A stretch of DNA of 64,000 bases from Anaeromyxobacter oryzisoli. GTDB taxonomy: Bacteria; Myxococcota; Myxococcia; Myxococcales; Anaeromyxobacteraceae. The stretch is taken from NCBI RefSeq assembly GCF_022690765.1, contig NZ_JALCZA010000015.1:1-64000 (forward strand), written 5' to 3'. The notes beneath the pieces were generated by a model that worked only from the letters and a program-made list of their open reading frames with translations, was not told where the DNA came from and did not search any database. Shown piece after piece: positions 51,719-60,459 of the stretch; within the stretch, counting starts at the first letter, position 1, and each line of letters starts with the position of its first letter. The position numbers and the translations under genes were made by a program.

Positions 51719-53584
51719 TCAGGCGGCGTGATCCGCCGCGGCGCGGAACGCCGGATCGGTGGTCGCGTGCACGATCTGCCCCGGGCGGGCGATCTGCTTC
51801 AGGTACCGCGCCGCGAACCGCCGCGCGCCGTCGGAGAGCGCCGCGAAGGCCTCGTGATCGAGGACGGCGACGAGCTTGCCCGAGGCGAGCGTCTGCTCGA
51901 CGAGCGCGAGCTTCAGCGAGAGGAAGATCAGGTCCCGATCGGCGGGAGCCAGGGTCATCGCCGGCGCCGGGCGGCCCCCGATGACGGCGTGGATCCCTCC
52001 CCGGTCGTCCACCTGCACCGCGGTGATCCGCTGAAACGTGAGCCCGGTCGCGAGCTGCGACGCCTTCTGCGCCAGCCCCCGCCCCACGCCCGCCGCGCTC
52101 CCCCCGAGCTCCGCCGCCGCGCGCTCCAGGAGCCCGCGCAGCGGCTCGATGGTGCCGCCGGGCACCGGGGTCGGGCAGGGGGTCGGGGCGGGCGCCGCGG
52201 GGGGCGTGGCGGCGAGCTCGGCCTCGAGCCGCTGGATGTCCTGCTCGACCGAGCGGACGTCGCGCACGAACCCGCCAACCTCTTCCGTGAGGCGCGCGTC
52301 GATGGCGCGCCGCTCCTCCTCGACCTTCGCACGCTCCTGGGCGGCCGCCCGGACCTGGGCGTCGCGCTGCCACTCCTCGAGCCGACGCCGCCACTCCGCG
52401 ACCACCGCGTCGGCGTCCGCGAGCCGGCCGAGCGCGTCCCGGAGCTCCGCGACGCTGCGGACGGCGGCGAGCTCGAGCGCGACGCGCACGTCGGCCGCGT
52501 CGCGCTCGTACTGACCCTCGACCTTACGCTCCCAATCGTCCACGACCCGGCGCCGCCGCGCGACGCGCTCCCAGGCCTCGAGGGCGCCCACCCAGCGGAG
52601 CGCGACCCACGCGGACGCGCCGAAGGCGGGGATGTCGAGGAGGGCCAGGTAACGCGCCCCGGGGGTCCCCCCCGCGAGGAGCGCACCGCCGAGGGCGACG
52701 ACCACGCCGGCGCCCACCCCGCCCCAGAACACGGGGTCCTGCCAGAACGGGACGGGCGCGCCGCGCGACTCGGCCCCGTCGAGCGCCTCGCGCTCCGCGG
52801 CGACCTTCGCCACCGCCTGCTCGTGCTTGCCGCTCGCCCGCTCGTACCTTGCGAGCCGGGCGAGCCGGGCCGCGGGATCGTCGCCGAGGAGGGCGGCCGC
52901 CTCGGCGGTCTTGGCGAGCTCGGCCCGCGCCGCCTCCGCGGTGGCGAGGCCGTCCGGGAGCTTCGCGCCGCCGCGGAGCGTCTCGTCGAGCCGGGAGGCC
53001 CGCGCCGCCAGGGCGTCCGCCTGGGCCTGGAGCCGCTCGGCGATCTTCGCCTTCTCGAGCTCGTCGCGGAGCTGCGCGAGCCGCTGCCGCGCCTGCTCGG
53101 GGGCGAGCGCCTGCCGCGCGGGCGCGAGCGCAGCGACCGCGCTCATCCCCCCGTGCCGCGACGGCAGCTCGGCCGCGGAGATCGAGAGCAGCGTGGAGAG
53201 GCGCTCTGCCGGCGGCGCGCCGGCGGCCTTCTGGAGGAACGCCCCGATGGCCGCGAGATCCTGCGCGACCGGGGCGAAGGAGCGCTTCTCCGCGTCGAAC
53301 CGCTGGAGGATCGCCCCCGCCGCGAAGTCGCGGACGAGACGGTACGTGACCCGGTCGTTCCCCACGAGCGTGAGGCCCGCGCGGAGCGGCCCGCCGGCTG
53401 GCGCGCCCGCGCCCCGCGGGAGCGCCTCGGCGTCGCCCTGCGCCGGGTAGAGCATCGCCTCGAGCAGCCGCCGGAGCGCCGCGCCGTCCGCGGCGACGAC
53501 GTTGTAGCCCGGGCGGAGCGTCGCGCGGCCGCCAGCAGGCGCCACGCCACGGACCCCCTGCGCTGCGAGCTCGAGGAGAATCAC
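51719..53584 (-). CDS. Degenerate SMC/RecF-like ATPase with central membrane segments
   Basis: This 621-residue protein has the general plan of an SMC/RecN-type ATPase: an N-terminal half (TLRPGYNVVAADGAALRRLL), long coiled coils and a C-terminal half (DRDLIFLSLKLALVEQTL, then LVAVLDHEAFAALSDGARRF and QIVHATTD). The P-loop position reads DGAALRRL and lacks GKS/T, and Walker B Asp-Glu is Asp-His, so ATP hydrolysis is doubtful. Two hydrophobic helices (about 272-315) sit in the middle of the coiled coil. It starts with GTG at 53584, between yraN and rplS. The function is unknown. Confidence 0.75.
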   Translation of the reverse strand: MILLELAAQGVRGVAPAGGRATLRPGYNVVAADGAALRRLLEAMLYPAQGDAEALPRGAGAPAGGPLRAGLTLVGNDRVTYRLVRDFAAGAILQRFDAEKRSFAPVAQDLAAIGAFLQKAAGAPPAERLSTLLSISAAELPSRHGGMSAVAALAPARQALAPEQARQRLAQLRDELEKAKIAERLQAQADALAARASRLDETLRGGAKLPDGLATAEAARAELAKTAEAAALLGDDPAARLARLARYERASGKHEQAVAKVAAEREALDGAESRGAPVPFWQDPVFWGGVGAGVVVALGGALLAGGTPGARYLALLDIPAFGASAWVALRWVGALEAWERVARRRRVVDDWERKVEGQYERDAADVRVALELAAVRSVAELRDALGRLADADAVVAEWRRRLEEWQRDAQVRAAAQERAKVEEERRAIDARLTEEVGGFVRDVRSVEQDIQRLEAELAATPPAAPAPTPCPTPVPGGTIEPLRGLLERAAAELGGSAAGVGRGLAQKASQLATGLTFQRITAVQVDDRGGIHAVIGGRPAPAMTLAPADRDLIFLSLKLALVEQTLASGKLVAVLDHEAFAALSDGARRFAARYLKQIARPGQIVHATTDPAFRAAADHAA

Positions 53585-53604
53585 GGCGACGGGATCTTAC
53601 CGGA

Positions 53605-53620
53605 CCCCCCGCGCGGGGGG
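53605..53620. terminator. Short GC hairpin downstream of rplS
   Basis: CCCCCC-GCGC-GGGGGG forms a tight 6-bp stem about 120 bp after the rplS stop and 21 bp before the next minus-strand gene. It may end or attenuate the rpsP operon; there is no T-tract. Confidence 0.35.
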
Positions 53621-53739
53621 AACCGGAGACTGGAAGAAGAGTGCGGTCGAAAGCGGAGCCCGGACGCACCGATGGCGGGACGGGCGAAGCGCCCGCCACC
53701 GCCACCAGTCGTCCGGATCGCGCGCCGCGCGGCGCGGCG

Positions 53740-54141
53740 CTACGCCGGGGTCGGCGTAGCCGCCGGGGCGGCGGGGACCTCGGCCGCGACGTGCTCCTCC
53801 TGCTGGAGGCGGGCGGCCTTCCCCTGCAGCTCGCGCAGGTAGAACAGGCGGGAGCGCCGGACCTCGCCGTGGCCGAGCACCTCGATCTTCTCGATCTTGG
53901 GGCTGTGGACCGGGAACATGCGCTCGACGCCCACGCCGTAGCTCACCTTCCGGACCGTGAACATCGAGGAGCCCGGCTGGCCCTTCCGGTAGGCGATCAC
54001 CACCCCCTCGAAGAGCTGGATGCGCTCCTTGTCGCCTTCCTTGATCTTGGTGTGGACGCGCACCGAGTCGCCCGACCGCATCTCGGGGATGTCGTTGCGG
54101 ACGTACTTCGCCTGGATATCGGCAATCGCCTTGCGCAGCAT
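53740..54141 (-). CDS. rplS: 50S ribosomal protein L19
   Basis: This 133-residue L19 is recognised by [32 protein letters not shown], and [20 protein letters not shown], followed by [20 protein letters not shown]. An Ala/Pro-rich tail extends the usual length by about 15 residues. A GAGAGGAAG site precedes the ATG. It is the last gene of the rpsP-khpA-rimM-trmD-rplS operon. Confidence 0.97.
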   Translation of the reverse strand: MLRKAIADIQAKYVRNDIPEMRSGDSVRVHTKIKEGDKERIQLFEGVVIAYRKGQPGSSMFTVRKVSYGVGVERMFPVHSPKIEKIEVLGHGEVRRSRLFYLRELQGKAARLQQEEHVAAEVPAAPAATPTPA

Positions 54142-54156
54142 GGGTCTTCCTCTCTT

Positions 54157-54903
54157 TTACAGCTCGTCGTCTCCGGCGTCGATGAGCCGGAGGTCGCTCT
54201 CCGGAAGCGCGAGCTTCGCGAAGAGATCCGGCCTCCGGTCCCGCGTGGCGCGGAGCGCCTCGCGGCGCCGCCACCGGTTGATCCGCCGGTGGTCCCCGGA
54301 CGTGAGGACCTCCGGAACCTTCATCCCCCGGTACTCCGGGGGCCTGGTGTACTGCGGGTGCTCGAGGAGCCCGTCCTCGCCCGCGAAGCTCTCGGCCTCA
54401 GCCGAGGCCGTGTTGCCGAGGACGCCGGGCACCAGCCGCGCGGCCGCGTCGACGACGCAGAGCGCCGCCAGCTCACCGCCCGTGAGGACGAAGTCTCCCA
54501 GCGAGACCTCTGTGTCCACCACCGCCATCACCCGCTCGTCCACTCCCTCGTACCGACCGCACACCAGGATCAGCTTCCCGTGCTCCGACAGCCGCCGGGC
54601 GAGCCGCTGGTCGAGCCGCTCGCCCCGCGGGCTCGCCAGCACCACCAGCCCGCCGGGCATCCGCGCCTTCGCGGCCTCGATGGCCTCGGTGAGCGGCTCC
54701 GGCTTCATCACCATCCCGGCGCCGCCGCCGTAGGGGGCGTCATCCGCCACCTTGTGCTTCCCCGCGGCGTAGGCCCGGATGTCCGTGACCCGCGCCTCGA
54801 GCAGCCCGCTCTCCCGCGCCTTCCCGAGGATGCTCTCCTCGAGGTACCCCGCGACCATCCGCGGGAACAGCGTCAGGATGTCCACCTCGAGCTTGCCGCT
54901 CAT
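54157..54903 (-). CDS. trmD: tRNA (guanine-N1)-methyltransferase TrmD
   Basis: This 248-residue SPOUT enzyme methylates G37 of tRNAs next to the anticodon. Signature segments are [52 protein letters not shown] and [15 protein letters not shown]. Length and order of motifs are standard. It lies between rimM and rplS. Confidence 0.97.
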   Translation of the reverse strand: MSGKLEVDILTLFPRMVAGYLEESILGKARESGLLEARVTDIRAYAAGKHKVADDAPYGGGAGMVMKPEPLTEAIEAAKARMPGGLVVLASPRGERLDQRLARRLSEHGKLILVCGRYEGVDERVMAVVDTEVSLGDFVLTGGELAALCVVDAAARLVPGVLGNTASAEAESFAGEDGLLEHPQYTRPPEYRGMKVPEVLTSGDHRRINRWRRREALRATRDRRPDLFAKLALPESDLRLIDAGDDEL

Positions 54904-55017
54904 GTCCGCACACCCATCGCCCGCGCGCCCGAGCCTGCCCGGGTCACGCGCGCCCGTCGGCCCCTCGGCCCGTCCGTCCTGTCGCGGTCTCCTCCGTCTC
55001 CCTGATCCAGCACCCGT

Positions 55018-55509
55018 TCAGTCCAAGAGCCCTTCCGGCGGATCCACCACGATCCGACCCGCCGCGCGATCCACCTCGACGTACGGCGCGAGCGGCACCA
55101 GCTTCTCGCCCCGCTCGCCGGTCACCACCAGCACGTCCACCCCGCCGGTGTCGTACAGGCCGGTCACCGTCCCGACCACCTCGCCCGTCACCGTCACCAC
55201 CGGCAAGCCCTCGAGGTCGGACCACCAGTGAGCCGCCTCGCCCGCGTCGCCGAGGGCCTCGCGCTCGGCGAGGACCTCCGCCCCGACCGCCGCCTCCGCC
55301 GCGCTCCGATCGACGATCCCTTCGACCCGGATCGCCCAGAGCCGGCCCTGCGGCCTCGCCTCGAGCACCCGCCGCGCGACCGGCTCGCCGGTCCCTGTCC
55401 GCAGCGAGACGACCTCGAGCGCCCCGAGCGTCCCCTCCGAGCCGGCCACCCCGAGGTGGCCCTTGAGCCCGACGGCCCGGACCACCTTGCCGATCCGGAC
55501 GAGCGCCAC
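55018..55509 (-). CDS. rimM: 16S rRNA processing protein RimM
   Basis: This 163-residue protein assists assembly of the 30S subunit head and binds S19. It has the RimM N-domain (VRIGKVVRAVGLKGHLGV) and PRC-barrel C-domain (ALGDAEAAH-type linker, then WWSDLEGLPVVTVTGEVVGT and LVPLAPYVEVDRAAGRIV). Spacing to khpA is 2 bp. Confidence 0.95.
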   Translation of the reverse strand: MALVRIGKVVRAVGLKGHLGVAGSEGTLGALEVVSLRTGTGEPVARRVLEARPQGRLWAIRVEGIVDRSAAEAAVGAEVLAEREALGDAGEAAHWWSDLEGLPVVTVTGEVVGTVTGLYDTGGVDVLVVTGERGEKLVPLAPYVEVDRAAGRIVVDPPEGLLD

Positions 55510-55511
55510 GG

Positions 55512-55742
55512 CTAGTCGAGGATGTCGAGCACCGCGCGCTTGCCGTCGCGACGGGCGGCGAAGTCGAGGACGGTGCGGAGCGCCTTGGCGGTCTTGCCGC
55601 CCCGCCCGATGACGCGCCCGAGATCGTCGGGGGCCACCGTGAGCTCGTAGACGCTCGAGCGATCGCGCTCGAGGGCGTCCACCTTCACGGCGTCCTTGTT
55701 CTCGACGAGCTCGCGGGCGAGCCAGAGGACGAGGTCGCGCAC
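55512..55742 (-). CDS. khpA: KH-domain RNA-binding protein KhpA
   Basis: This 76-residue single KH-domain protein has the GxxG loop GRGG at 46-49 in LGRVIGRGGKTAKALRTVL. KhpA binds RNA, often with KhpB, and influences ribosome maturation and cell elongation in other bacteria. It is encoded between rpsP and rimM, its standard place. Confidence 0.95.
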   Translation of the reverse strand: MRDLVLWLARELVENKDAVKVDALERDRSSVYELTVAPDDLGRVIGRGGKTAKALRTVLDFAARRDGKRAVLDILD

Positions 55743-55749
55743 GGGACGC

Positions 55750-56016
55750 CTAGGCCTTCTTCTCGGCCGCCGGCTGGGCCTTGGCGGCCCGCTTCAGGAG
55801 CATCGCCACCGTCTGGCTCGGGCGGGCGCCGGCCTTCAGCCAGTGCTCGATGCGCTCGGTCTTGAGCTCGATGCGCTCCGGCCGCAGGGTCGGATCGTAG
55901 AGGCCGACGTCCTCGATGTACTTGCCGTCCCGCGGGTTGCGGGAGTCGGTCGCCACCAGGTGATAGAAGGGCGCCTTGTGCGTGCCCGCGCGCGACAGCC
56001 GAAGAACCACCGCCAT
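55750..56016 (-). CDS. rpsP: 30S ribosomal protein S16
   Basis: This 88-residue S16 has MAVVLRLSRAGTHKAPFYHL, the conserved DSRNPRDGKYIEDVGLYDP and ERIEHWLKAGARPSQTV. The ATG at 56016 lies after a GAGGAGG site; a longer frame from 56040 is rejected. It is the first gene of its operon. Confidence 0.97.
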   Translation of the reverse strand: MAVVLRLSRAGTHKAPFYHLVATDSRNPRDGKYIEDVGLYDPTLRPERIELKTERIEHWLKAGARPSQTVAMLLKRAAKAQPAAEKKA

Positions 56017-56104
56017 GAAGTCTGCCTCCTCGAAAACCAAACCCTTGAAACGTGGTGACTTCTCTCGGCGCGACGCGCCGGAAGCCCACCACGAAAAGTG
56101 GGTT

Positions 56105-56133
56105 CCTTTACGCTACCTTAGCAACCGTGTCAA
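56105..56133 (-). promoter_or_regulatory. Likely sigma-70 promoter of the rpsP operon
   Basis: On the minus strand a perfect TTGACA (56128-56133) is followed after 17 bp by TAAAGG (56105-56110), about 90 bp upstream of the rpsP start. The -35 box overlaps the stop of the upstream PAP2-like gene. Confidence 0.65.
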
Positions 56134-56732
56134 GGCACTGGATGCTCCGCGCCGCCGTCCGCGTCCGCCCGGGTTCCGCGCCGGGAGGCACGGAGCTGCG
56201 CGAGGTGCCCCCCCGGGAAGAGCCGGAGGGCGACCAGGTGGGCGAGCGCTCCGAGGAGCACGCCCGCGGCGCCTCCCCCCGCGAGATCCGAGATCCAGTG
56301 CGGACCGGCCCAGATCCGGGCCGCCCCGCCGACCACGGCCAGCAACAACACCGGCGGCGCCGCGCGGCGTCCGTAGGCGAGGAGCGAGTACGCCGCGAAC
56401 GCGCCGAGCGCGATGGTCTGCGCGCCCGGGAGCACGCGGTGCAGGAACGGACCGACCACCGTCCCCGCGCCGGCGAGGTGCGGCGCGGTCCAGGAGGCGT
56501 GCGCCAGCAGCGCCATGCCGCCGCCCGCGGCGAGCGCCGCGAAGAGGGGCGCGGAGGCCTTGAGCACCGCGGGGACCTCCCGCTCGAGCCACGAGTAGAT
56601 CGCGAGCGCGATGAGCGCGAGCGCCCACGGCTCACAGGCCACCGTCGCCACGACGAGCGCGACGTCGAGCCAGCGCGACGCGCCCGCCGCGGCGAGCGCG
56701 TCGAGCGGTGGCTCCGGGTAGAAAGGCGGCAT
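56130..56732 (-). CDS. PAP2-like membrane phosphatase with altered motifs
   Basis: This 200-residue membrane protein has five or six hydrophobic helices and the PAP2 layout. The third motif is ARIWAGPHWISDLAGG (Arg, His and Asp kept; the first Ser is Ala). The middle motif is PGAQTI where active enzymes have PSGH, so the central His is missing. It may be a non-canonical or inactive member acting on lipid phosphates. It lies between rplQ and rpsP and is read toward rpsP. Confidence 0.75.
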   Translation of the reverse strand: MPPFYPEPPLDALAAAGASRWLDVALVVATVACEPWALALIALAIYSWLEREVPAVLKASAPLFAALAAGGGMALLAHASWTAPHLAGAGTVVGPFLHRVLPGAQTIALGAFAAYSLLAYGRRAAPPVLLLAVVGGAARIWAGPHWISDLAGGGAAGVLLGALAHLVALRLFPGGHLAQLRASRRGTRADADGGAEHPVP

Positions 56733-56821
56733 CGCGGCCCTCTTGTACCAGCGCCCCCCGGGGGGCGGAAAGGGTGCGCGGCCCCCAGGTGCGCGGGCGA
56801 GCGAGCGCCGAAACGAACGGA

Positions 56822-56847
56822 GGCCGCGTGCGGTCGCGCACGCGGCC
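56822..56847 (-). terminator. Intrinsic-terminator-like hairpin after rplQ
   Basis: A perfect 11-bp stem GGCCGCGTGCG / CGCACGCGGCC with a 4-nt loop lies 27 bp past the rplQ stop on the minus strand, followed by a moderately T-rich TTCGTTTCGG. It fits termination of the rpmJ-to-rplQ operon. Confidence 0.7.
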
Positions 56848-56873
56848 CCCGATGAGACGCCCGGCTCGAACGG

Positions 56874-57329
56874 CTACCCGGCCTTCTCGGCCTTCTCCGG
56901 GGCGGCCTTCTCGGCGGCCTTGCCCTTCTTCCCGGCCGCCTTCCCCTCGCCCTCGACCTCGGCGGCGGGAGCGGCGCGCTCGACGAGCTCGATGATCGAC
57001 ATCTCGGCGTTGTCGCCGGCGCGGCGGCCGACGCGGACGATCCGGGTGTAGCCGCCCGACCGCTTCTGGAAGCGGCCAGCGAGATCGCCGAAGAGCTTGT
57101 TCAGCACCTCGACGTCGCGCACGTCGCGGTTCGCCCGGCGACGGGAGTGCGGGGTCCCCTGCTTCGCGAGCGTGATCACCTTGTCCGCGAAGCGCTTCAG
57201 CTCCTTCGCCTTGGGCGTGGTGGTCTCGATCCGCTCGTGACGGAAGAGGCTGGTCACCATGTTCCTGAACATGGCCGTGCGGTGCTCGGTGGTGCGATCG
57301 AGCCGGCGGCCGACGACGCGGTGCTTCAT
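56874..57329 (-). CDS. rplQ: 50S ribosomal protein L17
   Basis: This 151-residue L17 begins [20 protein letters not shown] and continues with [20 protein letters not shown] and [19 protein letters not shown]. An Ala/Lys-rich tail of about 30 residues makes it longer than the E. coli protein, as in many high-GC bacteria. It follows rpoA by 29 bp. Confidence 0.97.
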   Translation of the reverse strand: MKHRVVGRRLDRTTEHRTAMFRNMVTSLFRHERIETTTPKAKELKRFADKVITLAKQGTPHSRRRANRDVRDVEVLNKLFGDLAGRFQKRSGGYTRIVRVGRRAGDNAEMSIIELVERAAPAAEVEGEGKAAGKKGKAAEKAAPEKAEKAG

Positions 57330-57358
57330 CTGGTTGGTCTCCTGTCCCTGCCCTGGGG

Positions 57359-58378
57359 CTAGACCTTGGGCGCGCCCTGGGGCGGCGCCTTCGGCGGCCA
57401 GTTCTCGAGCTTCATGCCGAGGGAGAGGCCCATCTCGGCCAGGATCTCCTTGATCTCCTTCAGCGACTTACGCCCGAAGTTCTTGGTCTTGAGCATCTCG
57501 GCCTCGGTCTTCTGAACGAGGTCGCCGATGGTCTTGATGTTCGCGTTCTGCAGGCAGTTCGCGCTGCGAACGGAGAGCTCGAGCTCGTCCACGGACCGGA
57601 AGAGGTTCTCGTTGAGCTTCTGCTCCTCGACCGGCTTGATCTCCTCGGCGGGCTCCTCGGCCTCGTCGAAGTTGATGAAGATCGCGAGCTGCTCCTTCAC
57701 GATCTTCGCGGCGAACGCCACCGCATCCGCCGGGGCGACCGAGCCGTCGGTCCAGACCTCGAGCGTGAGCTTGTCGTAGTCGGTCTGCTGCCCGACGCGG
57801 GCGTTCGTGACCTGGTAGTTCACCTTCCGGATCGGCGAGAAGAGCGCGTCGATGGGGATGGTGCCGATGGGCGAGCCCGGGACCTTGTTCTTCTCCGCCG
57901 GGACGTAGCCGCGGCCGCGACGCGCCGTCATCTCCGCCCGGACCCGCCCGCCCTCGCTGATGGTGAGGATGTGGTGGCCGGGGTTGAGGACCTCGACCTG
58001 GGGGTCCGTGATGATGTCGCCCGCCTTGATCTCCTTCGGGCCGTCCGCCTCGATCCGGATCGTCTTGACCTCGTTGGTGTGGATCTGGAGGAGGACCTCC
58101 TTGAGGTTCAGGATGATGTCGGTGACGTCCTCGGCGACCTCGGGGATCGTCATGAACTCGTGCTCGACCCCCTCGATCTTGACCGAGGTGATCGCGGCGC
58201 CCTGCAGGCTCGAGAGGAGCACGCGGCGCAGCGAGTTGCCGAGCGTGATGCCGAAGCCGCGCTCCAGCGGCTCCGCGACGAACTTCCCGTAGGTGTTGGA
58301 GAGGCTCTCCTGGTCCACGACCAGGCCGCGGGGCTTGATGAGGTCCCGCCAGTTCTTCGTGACGATGGAATCGACCAT
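57359..58378 (-). CDS. rpoA: DNA-directed RNA polymerase alpha subunit
   Basis: This 339-residue alpha subunit has the dimerisation domain ([55 protein letters not shown]). The C-terminal domain (from about 250, [38 protein letters not shown]) contacts UP elements and activators. GAGGAG precedes the ATG. A terminator-like hairpin separates it from rpsD. Confidence 0.98.
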   Translation of the reverse strand: MVDSIVTKNWRDLIKPRGLVVDQESLSNTYGKFVAEPLERGFGITLGNSLRRVLLSSLQGAAITSVKIEGVEHEFMTIPEVAEDVTDIILNLKEVLLQIHTNEVKTIRIEADGPKEIKAGDIITDPQVEVLNPGHHILTISEGGRVRAEMTARRGRGYVPAEKNKVPGSPIGTIPIDALFSPIRKVNYQVTNARVGQQTDYDKLTLEVWTDGSVAPADAVAFAAKIVKEQLAIFINFDEAEEPAEEIKPVEEQKLNENLFRSVDELELSVRSANCLQNANIKTIGDLVQKTEAEMLKTKNFGRKSLKEIKEILAEMGLSLGMKLENWPPKAPPQGAPKV

Positions 58379-58461
58379 GGGCTGTCTCCTCGGCCGCCGC
58401 CCCCTCCCCGCCTCCGCTCAGCCGTTGCGGCGCAGGGCTCCGTGGGACGCGCGACCTTTCG

Positions 58462-58495
58462 AAAAGGGAGCGAGCCCGGATCCCGGGCCCGCTCC
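58462..58495 (-). terminator. Attenuator-like hairpin between rpsD and rpoA
   Basis: On the minus strand, a 12-bp GC stem with one mismatch (GGAGCGGGCCCGG ... CCGGGCTCGCTCC) is followed directly by CTTTTC. It lies in the 137-bp gap after rpsD, inside the operon, and would partly reduce transcription into rpoA and rplQ unless read through. Confidence 0.6.
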
Positions 58496-58515
58496 GGTGG
58501 CACGACGCCGCGCGG

Positions 58516-59142
58516 CTACTTCGAGTACAGCTCGACGATGAGCTGCTCCTGGATGGGCATCGTGATGTCCTCGCGCGCCGGCGCGGCCTTCACGGTCCCC
58601 TTGAACGCGGCCTTGTCGAGCTCCAGCCAGGCCGGGACCTGGCGGCGATCGACCGCCTCGAGCGCCTCGTTGATCCGGACGACCTTCTTCGAGCGATCCT
58701 TCAGCTCGACCTTGTCGCCCGGGCGGCAGAGGTAGCTCGGGATGTTGACCTTCCGGCCGTTCACCTTGAAGTGGCCGTGCCGGACGAGCTGCCGCGCCTC
58801 GTTGCGCGTGTCGGCGAAGCCGAGCCGGAAGACGACGTTGTCGAGGCGCAGCTCCAGCGTCTGGAGCAGGTTCTCGCCGGTCTTGCCCTTGGCGGCGGCG
58901 GCGTTCTGGTACGCGTGGCGGAAGCCCGCCTCGAGCACGCCGTACATCCGCTTCACCTTCTGCTTCTCACGGAGTTGGACGCCGTACTCCGAGAACTTGG
59001 TGCGCCCCTGGCCGTGCTGGCCCGGAGGATACGGGCGGCGCTCGATGGCGCACTTGTCGGTGTAGCACCGATCGCCCTTCAGATACATCTTGAGGTTCTC
59101 GCGGCGGCAGAGCCGGCACACGGATTCGCTGTAACGAGCCAC
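58516..59142 (-). CDS. rpsD: 30S ribosomal protein S4
   Basis: This 208-residue S4 has four Cys near the N-terminus ([21 protein letters not shown] ... C), forming the zinc-containing variant of S4. These are followed by [20 protein letters not shown] and the S4 RNA-binding domain ([37 protein letters not shown]). S4 nucleates 30S assembly and in some bacteria represses its own operon. It follows rpsK by 21 bp. Confidence 0.97.
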   Translation of the reverse strand: MARYSESVCRLCRRENLKMYLKGDRCYTDKCAIERRPYPPGQHGQGRTKFSEYGVQLREKQKVKRMYGVLEAGFRHAYQNAAAAKGKTGENLLQTLELRLDNVVFRLGFADTRNEARQLVRHGHFKVNGRKVNIPSYLCRPGDKVELKDRSKKVVRINEALEAVDRRQVPAWLELDKAAFKGTVKAAPAREDITMPIQEQLIVELYSK

Positions 59143-59163
59143 GTCGATTCTCCTGGAAGGTGA

Positions 59164-59655
59164 TCAGACCCGGCGGCGCTTCGGGGGCCGGCACCCGTTG
59201 TGCGGGATCGGCGTGACGTCGCGGATCAGCGTGATCTTGAGGCCGGCGGCGGACAGGGCGCGGAGGGCCGACTCGCGGCCGGCGCCCGGCCCCTTCACGA
59301 GCACGCTCACCGTCTTGAGGCCGTGCTCCATCGCCTTCGCGGCGGCGTCGCCCGCGGCCACCTGGGCCGCGAACGGGGTGGACTTGCGCGAGCCCTTGAA
59401 GCCGCGCGCGCCGGCGCTCGACCACGCGATCACGTTCCCCGCGGTGTCGGCGATCGTGATCTGCGTGTTGTTGAAGGTCGAGGCGATGTGGACGATGCCG
59501 GTCGCCACGTTCTTCTTCACCCGCTTCTTCCCCTTCTTCGGGGTGACGGGCGAAGCGGTCACCGGCTCGATGCCGCTGAGGTTCGGCGCCGCGGGCGCGG
59601 CCGCCTCCTCCTTCTTCGGCTGCTCATCTGCCTTAGTCTGCTTCTCGTCGGCCAC
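59164..59655 (-). CDS. rpsK: 30S ribosomal protein S11 (long N-terminus)
   Basis: This 163-residue S11 has the conserved core [57 protein letters not shown] and [20 protein letters not shown]. The N-terminal Lys/Glu/Pro-rich extension of about 45 residues is unusual for S11 but is supported by a GGAG site 8 nt before the GTG. It follows rpsM. Confidence 0.96.
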   Translation of the reverse strand: MADEKQTKADEQPKKEEAAAPAAPNLSGIEPVTASPVTPKKGKKRVKKNVATGIVHIASTFNNTQITIADTAGNVIAWSSAGARGFKGSRKSTPFAAQVAAGDAAAKAMEHGLKTVSVLVKGPGAGRESALRALSAAGLKITLIRDVTPIPHNGCRPPKRRRV

Positions 59656-59684
59656 TCTGGAATCTCCGGTTGACTATCTGTGAA

Positions 59685-60080
59685 TTAGGCCTTGGCCTTG
59701 GGGGCCGGCGCAGCGGTCGGCTTCCGGACGAGCCCCTTCTTCGGGCCCTTCCGGGTGCGCGCGTTCGTGTGGGTGCGCTGGCCGCGGACCGGGAGGCCCT
59801 TGCGGTGGCGGAGGCCGCGGTAGCAACCGAGATCCATGAGCCGCTTGATGTTGAGCGAGATCTCGCGGCGGAGGTCGCCCTCCACCTTCAGGTTCTGCTC
59901 GATGGTCTCGCGGATGCGGCGGACCTCGTCGTCCGTGAGATCCTTCGTGCGCGTGACCGGAGAGACGTTCGCCTTCTCGAGCACGAGCTGAGAGGTCGTC
60001 TTACCGATACCGTAGATGTACTGGAGGCTGACCTCGATCCGCTTCTCACGGGGAAGGTCGACGCCGGCGATACGAGCCAT
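59685..60080 (-). CDS. rpsM: 30S ribosomal protein S13
   Basis: This 131-residue S13 starts [20 protein letters not shown] and contains [37 protein letters not shown] and a basic tail. It contacts the 50S subunit in bridges B1a/B1b. The ATG at 60080 is the family start. Confidence 0.97.
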   Translation of the reverse strand: MARIAGVDLPREKRIEVSLQYIYGIGKTTSQLVLEKANVSPVTRTKDLTDDEVRRIRETIEQNLKVEGDLRREISLNIKRLMDLGCYRGLRHRKGLPVRGQRTHTNARTRKGPKKGLVRKPTAAPAPKAKA

Positions 60081-60106
60081 TCGTCTCTCCGAAATCGCGC
60101 GGGGGC

Positions 60107-60223
60107 TTAGCCCTGGCGCTGCTTGTGGCGGGGGTTGGCCGGGCAGATGATCCGCACGGTGCCCTTGCGCTTGATGACCTTGCACTTGTCGCAAATCTTC
60201 TTGACCGACGCGCGGACCTTCAT
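60107..60223 (-). CDS. rpmJ: 50S ribosomal protein L36
   Basis: This 38-residue L36 reads [20 protein letters not shown] and ends [13 protein letters not shown]. The C-x2-C and C-x4-H zinc ligands (CDKC, CPANPRH) are intact, so it is the zinc-binding C+ form. It is the first gene of the rpmJ-rpsM-rpsK-rpsD-rpoA-rplQ operon. infA, often next to it, is absent here. Confidence 0.96.
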   Translation of the reverse strand: MKVRASVKKICDKCKVIKRKGTVRIICPANPRHKQRQG

Positions 60224-60381
60224 GACCGACGCCTCCAGTGCTGCTCGAAAGACGAGGATGTCCGCCGAGACTGCCGGCGGGCTCCAGGCGACCGGGAGCC
60301 CTCTGTGCCCCCCTTCTCAGCCGCCGGGATTTCTCCGAAATTTTCCGGATGACCGCATGGAGCGGCCTTCGCGGAGCGGGC

Positions 60382-60410
60382 GCTATAACACAGGCGTTTT
60401 TTGCCTGCAA
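60382..60410 (-). promoter_or_regulatory. Likely promoter of the rpmJ-rplQ operon
   Basis: On the minus strand TTGCAG (60405-60410) and TATAGC (60382-60387) are spaced by 17 bp, about 160 bp upstream of rpmJ in the 236-bp gap after map. The gap is otherwise gene-free. Confidence 0.55.
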
Positions 60411-60459
60411 GGAGAGACCCGGGCCCATTCGGCTCTCCTCCCACCCTCTCCCGGGTGAA

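Noticed and set aside
56057..56073. GACTTCTCTCGGCGCG resembling the REP core upstream of rpsP
   Set aside because: Only about 12 bases agree and the hairpin is absent; it could be chance in a leader region.
60224..60459. Possible infA between map and rpmJ
   Set aside because: The 236-bp gap has no frame resembling IF-1 (MAKED...); it appears to be a promoter region.
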